The translations under genes were made by a program, and so were the position numbers. The notes beneath the pieces were generated by a model. That model saw only the letters and a list, made by a program, of their open reading frames with translations, did no database searches and was not told the DNA's origin. Source: Ruegeria sp. R14_0 (GTDB lineage Bacteria; Pseudomonadota; Alphaproteobacteria; Rhodobacterales; Rhodobacteraceae). From it: a stretch of 64,000 nucleotides of DNA. Shown here piece after piece: positions 8,811-18,085 of this stretch; within the stretch, counting starts at the first letter, position 1, and the number at the start of each line of letters is the position of its first letter. The stretch is from positions 209,962-273,961 of the forward strand of contig NZ_JAGHRC010000006.1 in assembly GCF_017743975.1 (NCBI RefSeq), given 5' to 3'.

Positions 8811-11603
8811 TTAGAAATGGACCGAGCGCGAGGTCGCAGGAACCTGCACCGGCGGCGCAAACTTGGTCAGGTCGATGCCGTCGACCGCAACCTTGTATTC
8901 CTCAAGCGTGGGTGTCCGGCCCAAGACCGCCGACAGAACGACAACCGGGGTCGAGCCCAGCAGGGATTCACCCTTTTTCGTCTCGCTGTCTGCCACAACC
9001 CGGCCCTGGAACAGGCGGGTCGACGTGGCCAGAACCGTGTCGCCCTTGGCGGCCTTTTCCTGGTTGCCCATACACAGGTTACAACCCGGACGCTCGAGGT
9101 AGAGGATGTTCTCATACTCTGTCCGCGCGGTCTGTTTCGGGAACAGATCGTCGAACTCGAAACCCGAGTATTTCTGCAGGATGGCCCAGTCGCCTTCTTC
9201 TTTCAGCTCATCGATGATGTTGTAGGTGGGCGCGGTCACAACAAGCGGTGCCTTGAATTCGACTTTGCCGTTTTCCTCTTCGAGGTTTCGCAACATCTGA
9301 GCGACGATCTTGATGTCGCCCTTGTGCACCATGCACGAGCCGACAAAGCCCAAGTCTACCTTCTTTTCCGCCGCGTAGAAAGAAATCGGGCGGATGGTGT
9401 CATGGGTATAGCGTTTCGACACATCGGCGTTGTTGACATCCGGGTCTGCAATCATCGGCTCGACGATCTGGTCCAGATCAACCACGACCTCGGCATAGTA
9501 CTTGGCATTGTCGTCCGGGCGCAGGGCAGGTTTCTCACCCGAGCGGATCTGCGCAATGCGCTGGTTGGCAATGTCGATCAGGCCTTGCAGCATCTGAACG
9601 TCATTATCCATGCCTTTTTCGATCATGATCTGGATACGCGACTTGGCGATTTCCAATGATTCAATCAACGTTTCGTCGTTCGAGATGCAGATCGACGCCT
9701 TAGCCTTCATCTCGGCCGTCCAGTCGGTGAAGGTAAAGGCCTGGTCCGCCAGCAGCGTGCCGATATGAACCTCGATGATCCGCCCCTGGAACACGTTGTC
9801 GCCGTGTTGGGCCAACATCTGCGCCTGCGTCGCGTGAACCACATCACGGAAATCCATGTGCGGGGCCATTTCACCTTTGAAGGTCACCTTGACGGATTCA
9901 GGGATCGGCATTGTCGCCTCCCCTGTGGCCAGGGCCAGTGCGACGGTGCCCGAGTCAGCGCCGAATGCTACGCCCTTGGACATACGCGTGTGGCTGTCCC
10001 CACCAATAATGATGGCCCAGTCGTCGACCGTGATGTCATTCAGCACTTTGTGAATAACGTCTGTCATCGAGTGGTATACGCCCTTGGGGTCGCGCGCTGT
10101 GATCAGACCGAACTTGTGCATGAATGCCATCAGGCGCGGGGTGTTGGCCTGAGCTTTCTTGTCCCAGACCGAAGCCGTGTGACAACCCGATTGATAGGCA
10201 CCGTCAACGCTGGGCGACAGAACGGTCGCTGCCATAGCCTCAAGCTCTTGGCTGGTCATCAGGCCGGTGGTGTCTTGCGAGCCGACGATGTTGACCTTGA
10301 CCCGCACGTCCGAACCGGAATGCAGGACTTTGCCCGGCGTTGCGCCACGAGCGTTGGCGTTGAAGATTTTCTCAACCGCGGTCAGGCCCTGACCCTCGTG
10401 GCTGATCTCTTTGGATGGCGCAAAGGCGGACTTGAGCTCGACACCCAGTGTCTCACATGCGAATGTCTGCAGTTTCTTACCGAAGACGATGGCATAAGAA
10501 CCGCCTGCCTTCATGAACTCCATCTTTTGCGGCGTGAATGACCCGGCCATATCGACCAGTTCTTCGCTGCCATCAGCACTGTAGAGTTTTTTCTCTTTTG
10601 TGTTGATGGTCAGAACGGTGCCGGTTTCGACCGAATAGCGTTGTTCAAGGATCGGGTTGCCATCGTTGTTGAGGATCGGCTTACCGTCCTCATCCGTTTT
10701 CTTGACCCAGTTTTTCAGGTCGACACCAATCCCGCCTGTCACGCCAACGGTGGTCAGGAAGATAGGTGAAATGCCGTTGGTACCGGCGACAACAGGCGCG
10801 ATGTTGACGAAAGGCACATAGGGGCTGGCCTGAGTGCCGGTCCAAAGCGCCACGTTGTTTACGCCCGACATTCGCGACGAGCCAACGCCCATGGTGCCTT
10901 TTTCGGCGACCAGCATCACGCGCTTGTCCGGGTGTTGAAGCTTGAGGGCTTCAATCTCTTTCTGCGCCGCTTCAGAGATCATGCATTTGCCGTGCAGTTC
11001 ACGGTCAGAACGCGAATGCGCCTGGTTGCCGGGCGACAGAAGATCGGTCGAGATGTCGCCTTCTGCAGCAATATAGGTGACGACTTTGATCTCTTCGTCG
11101 ACCTCGGGCAGCTTGGTGAAGAATTCGGCGTTGGAATAGCTTTCCAGAACATCTGCGGCAACGGCGTTACCAGCGTCATAGGCTGCTTTCAGGCGGTCCG
11201 TGTCGGCTTCGTACAAGAATACTTGCGTTTTCAGAACCTCGCCTGCCTGAACGGCAATGTCTTGCTGATCACCCAGAGCGATATCAAGCAGGACCTCGAC
11301 CGAAGGGCCGCCTTTCATGTGCGACAACAGCTCAAACGCAAAGTCCGGCGTGATTTCTTTGATGACTTCGTCGCCAAGAATGATCGATTTCAGGAACTGC
11401 GCCTTCTCACTTGCCGCGCTGGTTGTACCGGGCAGCGTGTTATAGATCAGGTAGTGCAGCGAATCCGCGCGGTGCGGATGATCGGCGTCTTTGATTTGCT
11501 CGATGATTTCCTTGAGCAGCGCAGCATCATCAATGGGTTTTGGGCTAAGCCCTTGTTCTTTCCGTGCTTCGATTTCATCCAAGTAGTCTGAATACTGGCT
11601 CAT
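8811..11603 (-). CDS. acnB: bifunctional aconitate hydratase 2 / 2-methylisocitrate dehydratase
   Basis: TCA cycle enzyme that interconverts citrate and isocitrate through cis-aconitate, with a 4Fe-4S cluster; the B type also acts on 2-methylcitrate intermediates. 930 residues, in the longer range seen in alphaproteobacteria. The N-terminal HEAT-like domain, swivel and catalytic core are in AcnB order. Cluster cysteines are visible in 'ERPGCNLCMGNQEK' near the C-terminus and 'FVGSCMVHKGDIK'. The start is set at ATG 11603 ('MSQYSDYLDEIEARK'), which has GCGGAAAC upstream; the frame is open 25 codons further but without family resemblance. Single gene with its own terminator. Confidence 0.96.
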   Translation of the reverse strand: MSQYSDYLDEIEARKEQGLSPKPIDDAALLKEIIEQIKDADHPHRADSLHYLIYNTLPGTTSAASEKAQFLKSIILGDEVIKEITPDFAFELLSHMKGGPSVEVLLDIALGDQQDIAVQAGEVLKTQVFLYEADTDRLKAAYDAGNAVAADVLESYSNAEFFTKLPEVDEEIKVVTYIAAEGDISTDLLSPGNQAHSRSDRELHGKCMISEAAQKEIEALKLQHPDKRVMLVAEKGTMGVGSSRMSGVNNVALWTGTQASPYVPFVNIAPVVAGTNGISPIFLTTVGVTGGIGVDLKNWVKKTDEDGKPILNNDGNPILEQRYSVETGTVLTINTKEKKLYSADGSEELVDMAGSFTPQKMEFMKAGGSYAIVFGKKLQTFACETLGVELKSAFAPSKEISHEGQGLTAVEKIFNANARGATPGKVLHSGSDVRVKVNIVGSQDTTGLMTSQELEAMAATVLSPSVDGAYQSGCHTASVWDKKAQANTPRLMAFMHKFGLITARDPKGVYHSMTDVIHKVLNDITVDDWAIIIGGDSHTRMSKGVAFGADSGTVALALATGEATMPIPESVKVTFKGEMAPHMDFRDVVHATQAQMLAQHGDNVFQGRIIEVHIGTLLADQAFTFTDWTAEMKAKASICISNDETLIESLEIAKSRIQIMIEKGMDNDVQMLQGLIDIANQRIAQIRSGEKPALRPDDNAKYYAEVVVDLDQIVEPMIADPDVNNADVSKRYTHDTIRPISFYAAEKKVDLGFVGSCMVHKGDIKIVAQMLRNLEEENGKVEFKAPLVVTAPTYNIIDELKEEGDWAILQKYSGFEFDDLFPKQTARTEYENILYLERPGCNLCMGNQEKAAKGDTVLATSTRLFQGRVVADSETKKGESLLGSTPVVVLSAVLGRTPTLEEYKVAVDGIDLTKFAPPVQVPATSRSVHF

Positions 11604-11669
11604 GGCTGTTTCCGCTTTGTATGTGTCATCGGGTGTGGTGAGGCGAGGCCAGCCACCACGATCAAGATT

Positions 11670-11687
11670 TGTATACACCGGTATACA
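11670..11687. promoter_or_regulatory. palindromic operator candidate upstream of acnB
   Basis: An inverted repeat with 7-base arms and a 4-base spacer, TGTATAC-ACCG-GTATACA, 67-84 bases upstream of the acnB start. Its symmetry and size suit a dimeric repressor such as a GntR-family protein, several of which bind TGTATACA-like sites. No regulator gene of that type is next to it, so the binding protein is not known. Confidence 0.5.
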
Positions 11688-11763
11688 TTTCCTGCTGCGG
11701 TTTCAAGACACCGGTTCTTTAAAAATGCGGAAATCGCGGATTTTGGTCGGTCTGTCGTGGGGT

Positions 11764-13389
11764 CTAGGACCCGAAGGTTTCAAAGTGAATTTGACTTTTT
11801 GGCACACCTGCTGCTTCGAGCCCTGTCTGTAGCCCAGTTACGAAACCGGCAGGCCCGCACAACAAATACTGAGCGTCATCGCCTGCACACAGCGCCAACA
11901 GCTCGTTTGCAGTGATCCGGCCTTGGACATCGAAATCCCGGCCCAATTGATCGGTACTGACCGGGGCGCTGTAATAGACACGCTTTCCCGTGTTGCGGTT
12001 CGCTGCAATCAACTGGTCTACTTCGTCGCGCAGGGCGTGATGGTGGCCGTTGCGCGCGCCGTGAACAAACCACACCGGGCGGTCGCCGTTTTGCTGAACG
12101 CTCTGGTAAAGCATGGCCACCATCGGGGTCAGGCCGACACCTGCACTGACCAGAACCAAAGGGTTATTGCCTTCAGGGATCACGAAATCACCAGCAGGGG
12201 GCCGAGCCTCGATAACGTCACCTACCTCGATCTTGTCATGCAGGAATGTCGAAGCTGCGCCTTGGGGCTCTCGCTTGACGGTGATCCGAAAGTGCTCATT
12301 GCCCGGATTGCCCGAAAGTGAATATGTCCGCCGCACTTTTGTTTTTAGATGCGGAATGTCGAGCGCAATGGGTAGATGCTGGCCCGCTTGAAAAGAGGCC
12401 AGCGCGTGCCCGTTTGCAGGTACAAAGTGGAAAGAGGTTATATTCTCGGCTTCCTTGACCTTGTCCGCCACCATCAGTTTTGTCGATGACGCCGGTTGCG
12501 CTGACCACCGCAGCGACAGCGCCTCTGGCCGTTCGACTACTGCGTCGACCTGTACGTCGATCATGCGCAGGATGTTTGGATCTTGTGCCTCTGCCGGCGT
12601 CCAGTCGATCTCGGCACGGCCCGTCAAGTGCAGCAACCCACCGCTCGCGAAGTCGACAAACAGCAACCCGATGCGCGGATCCTCCAGAAGGTTTCCAATC
12701 GTGTTGAAAAAGTTGTTGCCGGAATAGTCCGGGATCCGCAGTTGGTTGGGACCAATCACGCGGACAAATCCAGGCTCTCCCCCACGATGCGAGGCATCAA
12801 ACCCATCGGATGCGAGCCCTTGCGGACCATGTCGCCCAGAGCCGATGAACAAGGTATCTGCCCGGGTTATGTGCGCGATCTGCGCTGGGCTGAGGTGGTC
12901 CGAAACAACGGGTTTTGCATCCTTGTTTCGCGCGACACGCCACCAATCTCGCTCATTGATGTATTGCGGGCAGTTTCCGAAGGTTTGTCGGATATCGATG
13001 GCAAGCCCGTTTTCGATTGGCCGAGTCCGACCGCTCAGCCTGTTGCGGCGGCGTGTGGCCAATTCAATTCCGACCACGCCAATATCGGCGCCGTTGCCTA
13101 AGGCCTGCGCCAGCGGGTCCGATGGATCAAGGTGAGTGTTCAGCTCCAGCGTTCGGGGATCGGATGCCTCAACAAAGCCGTCTGGGCCTTCGATGATCGT
13201 GGCCCAAACGCGCCCCTCTGCGTCACCAGAGGCGGCGACCAGAAAGGGCTGAGCCTGATAGAAATCTCGGTGCTGGTCAGGCATGAAATCCCGAATAAAC
13301 GGCGCGGCCTGCTCGGCGATATGGCCTGCGCCTGCGCGATGTTGCGCCGCCAATTCGCCTGCGTGAAACGGAATATCTGAGCGGGACAT
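11764..13389 (-). CDS. PNPOx-like / ferredoxin reductase-like flavin oxidoreductase
   Basis: A 541-residue cytoplasmic fusion. Residues 1-300 form a pyridoxamine-phosphate-oxidase-like split barrel ('LFIGSGRHGPQGLASDGFDASHRGG' cut here into 'GPQGLASDGFDASHRGG' and flanks). Residues 310-541 form an FAD/NAD(P)-binding ferredoxin reductase module with the FAD motif 'RRTYSLSG', 'PLVLVSAGVGLTPM' and the closing 'FETFGS'. The usual C-terminal 2Fe-2S domain of such reductases is absent. The product follows the GST gene by 36 bases on the same strand. It probably passes electrons from NAD(P)H to a substrate held on the split barrel, which is an inference from the fold. Confidence 0.8.
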   Translation of the reverse strand: MSRSDIPFHAGELAAQHRAGAGHIAEQAAPFIRDFMPDQHRDFYQAQPFLVAASGDAEGRVWATIIEGPDGFVEASDPRTLELNTHLDPSDPLAQALGNGADIGVVGIELATRRRNRLSGRTRPIENGLAIDIRQTFGNCPQYINERDWWRVARNKDAKPVVSDHLSPAQIAHITRADTLFIGSGRHGPQGLASDGFDASHRGGEPGFVRVIGPNQLRIPDYSGNNFFNTIGNLLEDPRIGLLFVDFASGGLLHLTGRAEIDWTPAEAQDPNILRMIDVQVDAVVERPEALSLRWSAQPASSTKLMVADKVKEAENITSFHFVPANGHALASFQAGQHLPIALDIPHLKTKVRRTYSLSGNPGNEHFRITVKREPQGAASTFLHDKIEVGDVIEARPPAGDFVIPEGNNPLVLVSAGVGLTPMVAMLYQSVQQNGDRPVWFVHGARNGHHHALRDEVDQLIAANRNTGKRVYYSAPVSTDQLGRDFDVQGRITANELLALCAGDDAQYLLCGPAGFVTGLQTGLEAAGVPKSQIHFETFGS

Positions 13390-13425
13390 GATGTTTCCTT
13401 TCCTGGCAGGCTGCGCTTTGGCCGT

Positions 13426-14046
13426 TCAGGCGACGAGGCCAGCGGCGGTGGTGGGCATTGGTTCAAACCCGTCCAACGCCTCGAACCGCGCGATCCATGC
13501 GCGAACGTTGGGGTATGGGTCGAGCGAGACGTTCCCTTCGGGCGCATGAGCGGTATAGGAATAGGCGGCAACGTCCGCGATGGTCGGCCGATCACCGACC
13601 AGCCAATCCCGGCCGTTCAGTCCCCGTTCCAGTTTCTGTAAGGCCTTGGCCGCTGTTGCGGCTGCGAAGTCTGGGTTAAGCGGAGCGCCAAAGACGGTGA
13701 TCAGCCTTGCCGCGCAGGAACCAAAAGCAATTTCACCGGCTGCAAGGGTTAACCAGCGCTGCATCGCGGCCTCATCCACTGCGTCGGTTGGTATCCAATC
13801 CGGGGCGTATGATCGCGCAAGATAGACAAGTATGGCATTGGAATCAGACACCACAACTTTGCCGTCTTCAAGGACCGGCACTTGCCCATCGGGGTTCATG
13901 GCCAGAAACTCGGGCGATTTATGCGCGCCTGCGGCCAGATCGACGAAAACGGCCTCGTGTGCGATCCCGGCCAGTTTAGCGAACACCAACGCGCGGTGTG
14001 CATGGCCGGACAGCGGAAAGTGGTGGATGCGAACTGTGTTGGCCAT
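13426..14046 (-). CDS. glutathione S-transferase family protein
   Basis: Cytoplasmic GST-like protein, 206 residues, normal length. The N-terminal thioredoxin-like domain contains 'PVLEDGKVVVSDSNAILVYLA', including the conserved cis-Pro and the Asp-Ser of the glutathione site. The C-terminal helical domain contains 'WLVGDRPTIADVAAYSYTA', the N-capping box region of GSTs. It is first in a two-gene minus-strand unit with the flavin oxidoreductase and diverges from a LysR regulator 116 bases away, which likely controls it. Substrate unknown. Confidence 0.9.
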   Translation of the reverse strand: MANTVRIHHFPLSGHAHRALVFAKLAGIAHEAVFVDLAAGAHKSPEFLAMNPDGQVPVLEDGKVVVSDSNAILVYLARSYAPDWIPTDAVDEAAMQRWLTLAAGEIAFGSCAARLITVFGAPLNPDFAAATAAKALQKLERGLNGRDWLVGDRPTIADVAAYSYTAHAPEGNVSLDPYPNVRAWIARFEALDGFEPMPTTAAGLVA

Positions 14047-14116
14047 CTGAAGGCTCCTGTCATGATCAAATTGATGTCTTGGGGGGATAAGTAGCGCTTG
14101 CCAATTCAGATGATAA

Positions 14117-14132
14117 TCGCCACTTTTGGCGA
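14117..14132. promoter_or_regulatory. inverted repeat in the GST / LysR divergent promoter
   Basis: TCGCCA-CTTT-TGGCGA, perfect 6-base arms, placed 30-46 bases upstream of the LysR start and 70-86 upstream of the GST start. Divergent LysR loci usually carry a dyad site of this kind between the genes; here the assignment rests on position and symmetry only. Confidence 0.45.
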
Positions 14133-14162
14133 AAGATTAAGACCTGAAAGGGCGCAATAGAC

Positions 14163-15062
14163 ATGGACAAAATTGATCGAATGCGCGCCTTTGCGCTGGT
14201 GGCAAAGAATGCCTCGTTCACCCGGGCGGCCCAACGGCTGGGGCGGTCGGCACGGCTGGTCAGCAAATATGTGGCGGATTTGGAAGACTCGCTGGGCGTC
14301 CAGCTTTTGAACCGAACCACGCGGAGCGTGTCGTTGACCGAAGCCGGGGCCACCTATCTGGCAATGTGTGAGCCGTTGCTGGATGGTTTCGACGAACTGG
14401 AAGAGACGGTCAGAAATGCCCAGCAATCCTTGCGCGGTGTGATACGCATTTCAGCGCCCACGGGATTTGGGTCGATACGACTGGCCCCGTCGCTTGCTGC
14501 CTTTGCCAAGCAGCACCCCGAAGTCGAGATTGATCTGAACCTGTCGGACCGTCGGGTGTCGATCATCGAAGAAGGTCTGGACCTTGCCATTCGGATCGGT
14601 CCGTTGCGCGACAGTTCATTGCGTGTTCGCCAGTTGGGGCCAATGCCTTTGATCGTGTGTGCTTCGCCCGACTATCTGCGGCAGGCGGGTACGCCTTCAC
14701 AGCCTGGGGCGCTTACCCAGCATGAATGCGTTTTGGACGGCACCATGAGCGACACGGCGATATGGCGGTTCGACATCAACGGAGAGGACGTGGCCATCCC
14801 GGTCAAAGGGCGGTTTCAGGCAAATGCTCCGGCTGCTGCGGCCCGGCTGGCAGCAGCGGGTGTGGCCGTCGCCAGATGTCCGGCCTACACGGTGGCCAGC
14901 GCGCTGAATTCCGGCGAACTGGTTGAACTTTTTCCCGAACACCGCGTGACGCCTTTCGTGGTTGCTGCATTGTTTCCGCAAAACCGCCGCCTCACGACCC
15001 GTGTGCGCGCCTTGATCGACCACCTGGCCGCCGATGATCTGATTTGTAACGCGGGTGCGTGA
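14163..15062 (+). CDS. LysR-family transcriptional regulator
   Basis: DNA-binding regulator of 299 residues, family length. The winged helix-turn-helix occupies residues 1-60 ('FTRAAQRLGRSARLVSKYV', 'LLNRTTRSVSLTEAG') and the periplasmic-binding-protein-like effector domain residues 90-295. It belongs to the subgroup with 'RAFALVAKNASFTRAA', often next to GST or oxidoreductase genes. It diverges from the GST/flavin oxidoreductase pair, its most likely target. The effector is unknown. Confidence 0.93.
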   Translation: MDKIDRMRAFALVAKNASFTRAAQRLGRSARLVSKYVADLEDSLGVQLLNRTTRSVSLTEAGATYLAMCEPLLDGFDELEETVRNAQQSLRGVIRISAPTGFGSIRLAPSLAAFAKQHPEVEIDLNLSDRRVSIIEEGLDLAIRIGPLRDSSLRVRQLGPMPLIVCASPDYLRQAGTPSQPGALTQHECVLDGTMSDTAIWRFDINGEDVAIPVKGRFQANAPAAAARLAAAGVAVARCPAYTVASALNSGELVELFPEHRVTPFVVAALFPQNRRLTTRVRALIDHLAADDLICNAGA

Positions 15063-15085
15063 TCCAAGTCTGTTTTTTGGATTTT
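15062..15085 (+). terminator. weak terminator after the LysR gene
   Basis: ATCCAA (15062-15067) pairs with TTGGAT (15077-15082) and is followed by TTT and a C. It lies directly at the LysR stop and 17 bases before the converging nasA stop. The stem is short and A/T rich, so it is a moderate candidate only. Confidence 0.4.
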
Positions 15086-15101
15086 CGTTGTGGGCAATGA
15101 C

Positions 15102-17753
15102 CTAGACCCGCTCGCGTTGCCTTGTGTTCCTGTTCGCCTTTTCGGAATGCTCATTGATCAGATCGGAAAGCTCTGGCCGACAGGAACCGCAATTTGTTCC
15201 CGCCTGAAGGGCATTGCCAAGTGTTTCCACATCCAGGGCCAGCCCATCTTCAATTGCATGGATAATGGATTTCATCCCGACACCGAAGCACGAGCAGACG
15301 ATTGGCCCACGATCTTCTTCGTCAGAAACAGAACGACCGGACAGTATCTGTTGGAGCCCGACCTCTGGCAAAGTCGCAAGGTAGTCTCGCATCAGCGTCA
15401 CTGGTTTGCGGGAAACAAACAGTGCTGCCAAAACGTGCTGCCCGTCTGAGAAGGCAATGCGAAAGGACCCTCGTTGTTGGTCTTCCACCAAGATACATGA
15501 AGCACCCGGCAAACCGAACCACTCTCGGGCGGTGCTTTCCCAATCTGCGACGGGTTGACACCCGGCCAATTCGGTCCTGAAGCCTTGGCCAGTTTTTACG
15601 GTTGCCCAATAATCAGCTGTGAAAACTGCCGCGCTGGACGACACCGCAAACCCGTACCAAGCTGCCTTCATCGGCCGAATAGACACGGCCGCTGCCTTGC
15701 TTTCCGGCTGACCAGAAATAGGGTCTGTTGCGCTGGGCACCAGCACATCCACTCGTGCGGATGGTGCGGTTTCGCCCGTCCAATGGATCGGTGCAAAAAC
15801 CTGACCGGGTGCGACAGAGTCTGTGATACGCAGCCGGAAGATGCCTTGTCCGATGGCGCTTTGAACTTCGACCAAATCGGCGGGTTTTAGGTTCAGGCGA
15901 CTGGCATCGTCGGGGTTCACGTCGACAAAGGGCTCAGCCAAATGCGTTGACAGGCGGGGCGACAGGCCTGTGCGGGTCATTGTATGCCACTGATCCCGGT
16001 TGCGACCGGTATTCAATAGAAACGGATAGTGCGCAGACGGTTCCGCTTTGGGTGGCCGATGGGTTACGGGTACGAAACGGGCTTTTCCGTCTGGATGGAA
16101 AAACTGCCCGTCGCCAAAGTAGCGCCCGCCAGTTTTTCCGACTGTCACCGGCCAGCGTGTCGGTTCCAATTCGGCGTAGTCTTCGTCGTCAATCTCTGCA
16201 AAAACAGAAATGTCGAAGTCTTTGCCCAGTGATCCTGCGATGGATGATAGGGCGGCATGTTCGCGAAAAATTTGGGCTGGTGAGGAATAGTCAAATGCGT
16301 CATTCCATCCCATGCGGCGGCCGACTTCGGCTAGGATATCCCAATCCGCCCGCGCTTGCCCCGGAGGTTCCAAAGCAGCGCGTTGTCTGCTGATTGTGCG
16401 ATCTGAATTGGTGACAGTGCCGCTTTTTTCGGCCCAGCCCGCGGCCGGTAGCAGTACGTCAGCAAGTCGGGCGGTATCTGTCTGCGCCGTAAGGTCGCTA
16501 ACAACCGTGAATGGGCAGTTTTCGATTGCTGCCTTCACGCGATCAGCCTCGGGCATCGTGACCGCGGGGTTGGTGTGAATGACCCAAAGTGCTCTGATCT
16601 GACCTGTTTCAACAGCGCGAAACAAGTCCACGGCTTTCAGCCCCTGTTTCACTGGCATGGATGGCGCCTTCCAGAAGTCTTGGACGGCGCTGCGGTGATC
16701 TGCGTTTTCAATATCAAGGTGGCACGCCAGCATGTTGGCCAAGCCGCCGACTTCCCGACCACCCATCGCGTTGGGCTGTCCGGTGACCGAAAACGGGCCC
16801 ATACCGGGCCGTCCAATGCGACCCGTAGCAAGATGGCAATTCAGGATCGCATTAACCTTGTCCGTACCGCTTGAGGACTGGTTTACGCCCTGGCTGAAGA
16901 CGGTTACGACACGCTGTGTTTTGACCCAGAGATCGCAGAAAGCTTTGATTTTTGAAGGAGGCAGCCCCGTGACCGCTGGATCGTCCTGCTCAGCCGTGCT
17001 GATGGCCTTTGCGAAATCAACGGTGCGTTCCAGAAAACTCGGGTCAGCATGCCCTCCTTCGTGGATTTTGCGTAGCAGTTGATTGAACAAGGATACGTCG
17101 CTGCCCGGATTCAGCACCAGATGCAGATCGGCCTGATCGCAACTGGCCGTCCGACGCGGGTCTATCACGACAATCTTTGTTCCGCGGTCCTGCCGCGCGG
17201 CCAAGACCCGCTGGTAAAGCACCGGATGGCACCATGCGAGGTTGGATCCCACCAGCACGACCAGATCGGCCTGATCGAGATCCTCATAAGTCCCCGGAAC
17301 CGTATCTGCGCCAAAAGCGCGTTTATGCCCTGCTACGGTTGAGGCCATGCAAAGCCTCGAATTGGTGTCGATATTTGCCGAACCAATGAACCCCTTCATC
17401 AGTTTGTTGGCGACGTAATAATCCTCGGTCAGCAACTGGCCGGAGACATAGAATGCCACGCTGTCCGGCCCGTGTTCCTTGATGGTGGCCGTGAATCGAT
17501 CGGCCACCAGTTGCAGTGCGTTGTCCCAGCTTGTGTCTTGACCGAACGCACGCGGGGCCAGCAATCGGTGGTCAAGCCCGACGGTTTCACCCAAGGCCAG
17601 TCCTTTCGAACACAAACGCCCGTAGTTCGCTGGGTGATCCGGGTCTCCCCGCACCGCCAGTCCTCCGGTGCCATCGGGCCGCAAAAGAACACCGCAACCA
17701 ACGCCGCAATAGGCGCAGGTCGAGCGAACTTCAGGCAGGCTGGTGCCATCCAT
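15102..17753 (-). CDS. nasA: assimilatory nitrate reductase, molybdenum subunit with BFD-like 2Fe-2S domain
   Basis: Reduces nitrate to nitrite in the cytoplasm for nitrogen assimilation. 883 residues. The N-terminal 4Fe-4S motif is 'CAYCGVGCGVLL' with a downstream Cys in 'NYGRLCSKGLALG'. Molybdopterin dinucleotide-binding domains follow ('GFIGSANIDTNSRLCM', 'WVIHTNPAVTMPEADRV'). The C-terminal 60 residues are a bacterioferritin-associated-ferredoxin-like 2Fe-2S domain ('VCSCFGVGMKS', 'TNCGSCRPELSDLI'), as in NasA proteins. Its start overlaps the nirD stop by 3 bases. It is last in the operon. Molybdenum would come through modABC about 32 kb away. Confidence 0.95.
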   Translation of the reverse strand: MDGTSLPEVRSTCAYCGVGCGVLLRPDGTGGLAVRGDPDHPANYGRLCSKGLALGETVGLDHRLLAPRAFGQDTSWDNALQLVADRFTATIKEHGPDSVAFYVSGQLLTEDYYVANKLMKGFIGSANIDTNSRLCMASTVAGHKRAFGADTVPGTYEDLDQADLVVLVGSNLAWCHPVLYQRVLAARQDRGTKIVVIDPRRTASCDQADLHLVLNPGSDVSLFNQLLRKIHEGGHADPSFLERTVDFAKAISTAEQDDPAVTGLPPSKIKAFCDLWVKTQRVVTVFSQGVNQSSSGTDKVNAILNCHLATGRIGRPGMGPFSVTGQPNAMGGREVGGLANMLACHLDIENADHRSAVQDFWKAPSMPVKQGLKAVDLFRAVETGQIRALWVIHTNPAVTMPEADRVKAAIENCPFTVVSDLTAQTDTARLADVLLPAAGWAEKSGTVTNSDRTISRQRAALEPPGQARADWDILAEVGRRMGWNDAFDYSSPAQIFREHAALSSIAGSLGKDFDISVFAEIDDEDYAELEPTRWPVTVGKTGGRYFGDGQFFHPDGKARFVPVTHRPPKAEPSAHYPFLLNTGRNRDQWHTMTRTGLSPRLSTHLAEPFVDVNPDDASRLNLKPADLVEVQSAIGQGIFRLRITDSVAPGQVFAPIHWTGETAPSARVDVLVPSATDPISGQPESKAAAVSIRPMKAAWYGFAVSSSAAVFTADYWATVKTGQGFRTELAGCQPVADWESTAREWFGLPGASCILVEDQQRGSFRIAFSDGQHVLAALFVSRKPVTLMRDYLATLPEVGLQQILSGRSVSDEEDRGPIVCSCFGVGMKSIIHAIEDGLALDVETLGNALQAGTNCGSCRPELSDLINEHSEKANRNTRQRERV

Positions 17754-18085
17754 CAGGCTGCGCTCCGCCGGGCAACTGCGCTGTCATCCAGCAGGATGCG
17801 CCCGTCTTCAAGACGCACGGGATAGGTGGTTATGCGGCCATCGTCAGCGCCTTGCGCTTCGCCGGAGTTCAGGTCGAATACCCAGTTGTGCAGGGGGCAT
17901 GTCACCGACTGTCCATGCACGATGCCTTCGGACAGCGGCCCGCCCTTATGGGGGCAGCTGTTGGTGGCTGCGAACACCTCGGCCTCGGCGGTGCGGAAGA
18001 CGGCGATGCAGCCGATATGGGTTTTAACCAGACGCGCCCCGCGCAAGGGGACCTCGTCGATATGTCCGATGTCGATCCAGCTCAT
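17753..18085 (-). CDS. nirD: nitrite reductase (NADH) small subunit
   Basis: A Rieske-like subunit of cytoplasmic NAD(P)H nitrite reductase, 110 residues. The two half-sites of a Rieske 2Fe-2S centre are seen in 'NSCPHKGGPLSEG' and 'VTCPLHNWVFDL', so unlike the E. coli NirD this one seems to keep cluster ligands. I chose ATG 18085 ('MSWIDIGHIDEV'), which overlaps the nirB stop in an ATGA; the frame open upstream lies inside nirB. It is coupled to nirB and nasA. Confidence 0.93.
   Translation of the reverse strand: MSWIDIGHIDEVPLRGARLVKTHIGCIAVFRTAEAEVFAATNSCPHKGGPLSEGIVHGQSVTCPLHNWVFDLNSGEAQGADDGRITTYPVRLEDGRILLDDSAVARRSAA

Noticed and set aside
8805..10541. Long plus-strand frames over acnB
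   Set aside because: They are antisense to a well supported enzyme and show only complementary-strand composition.
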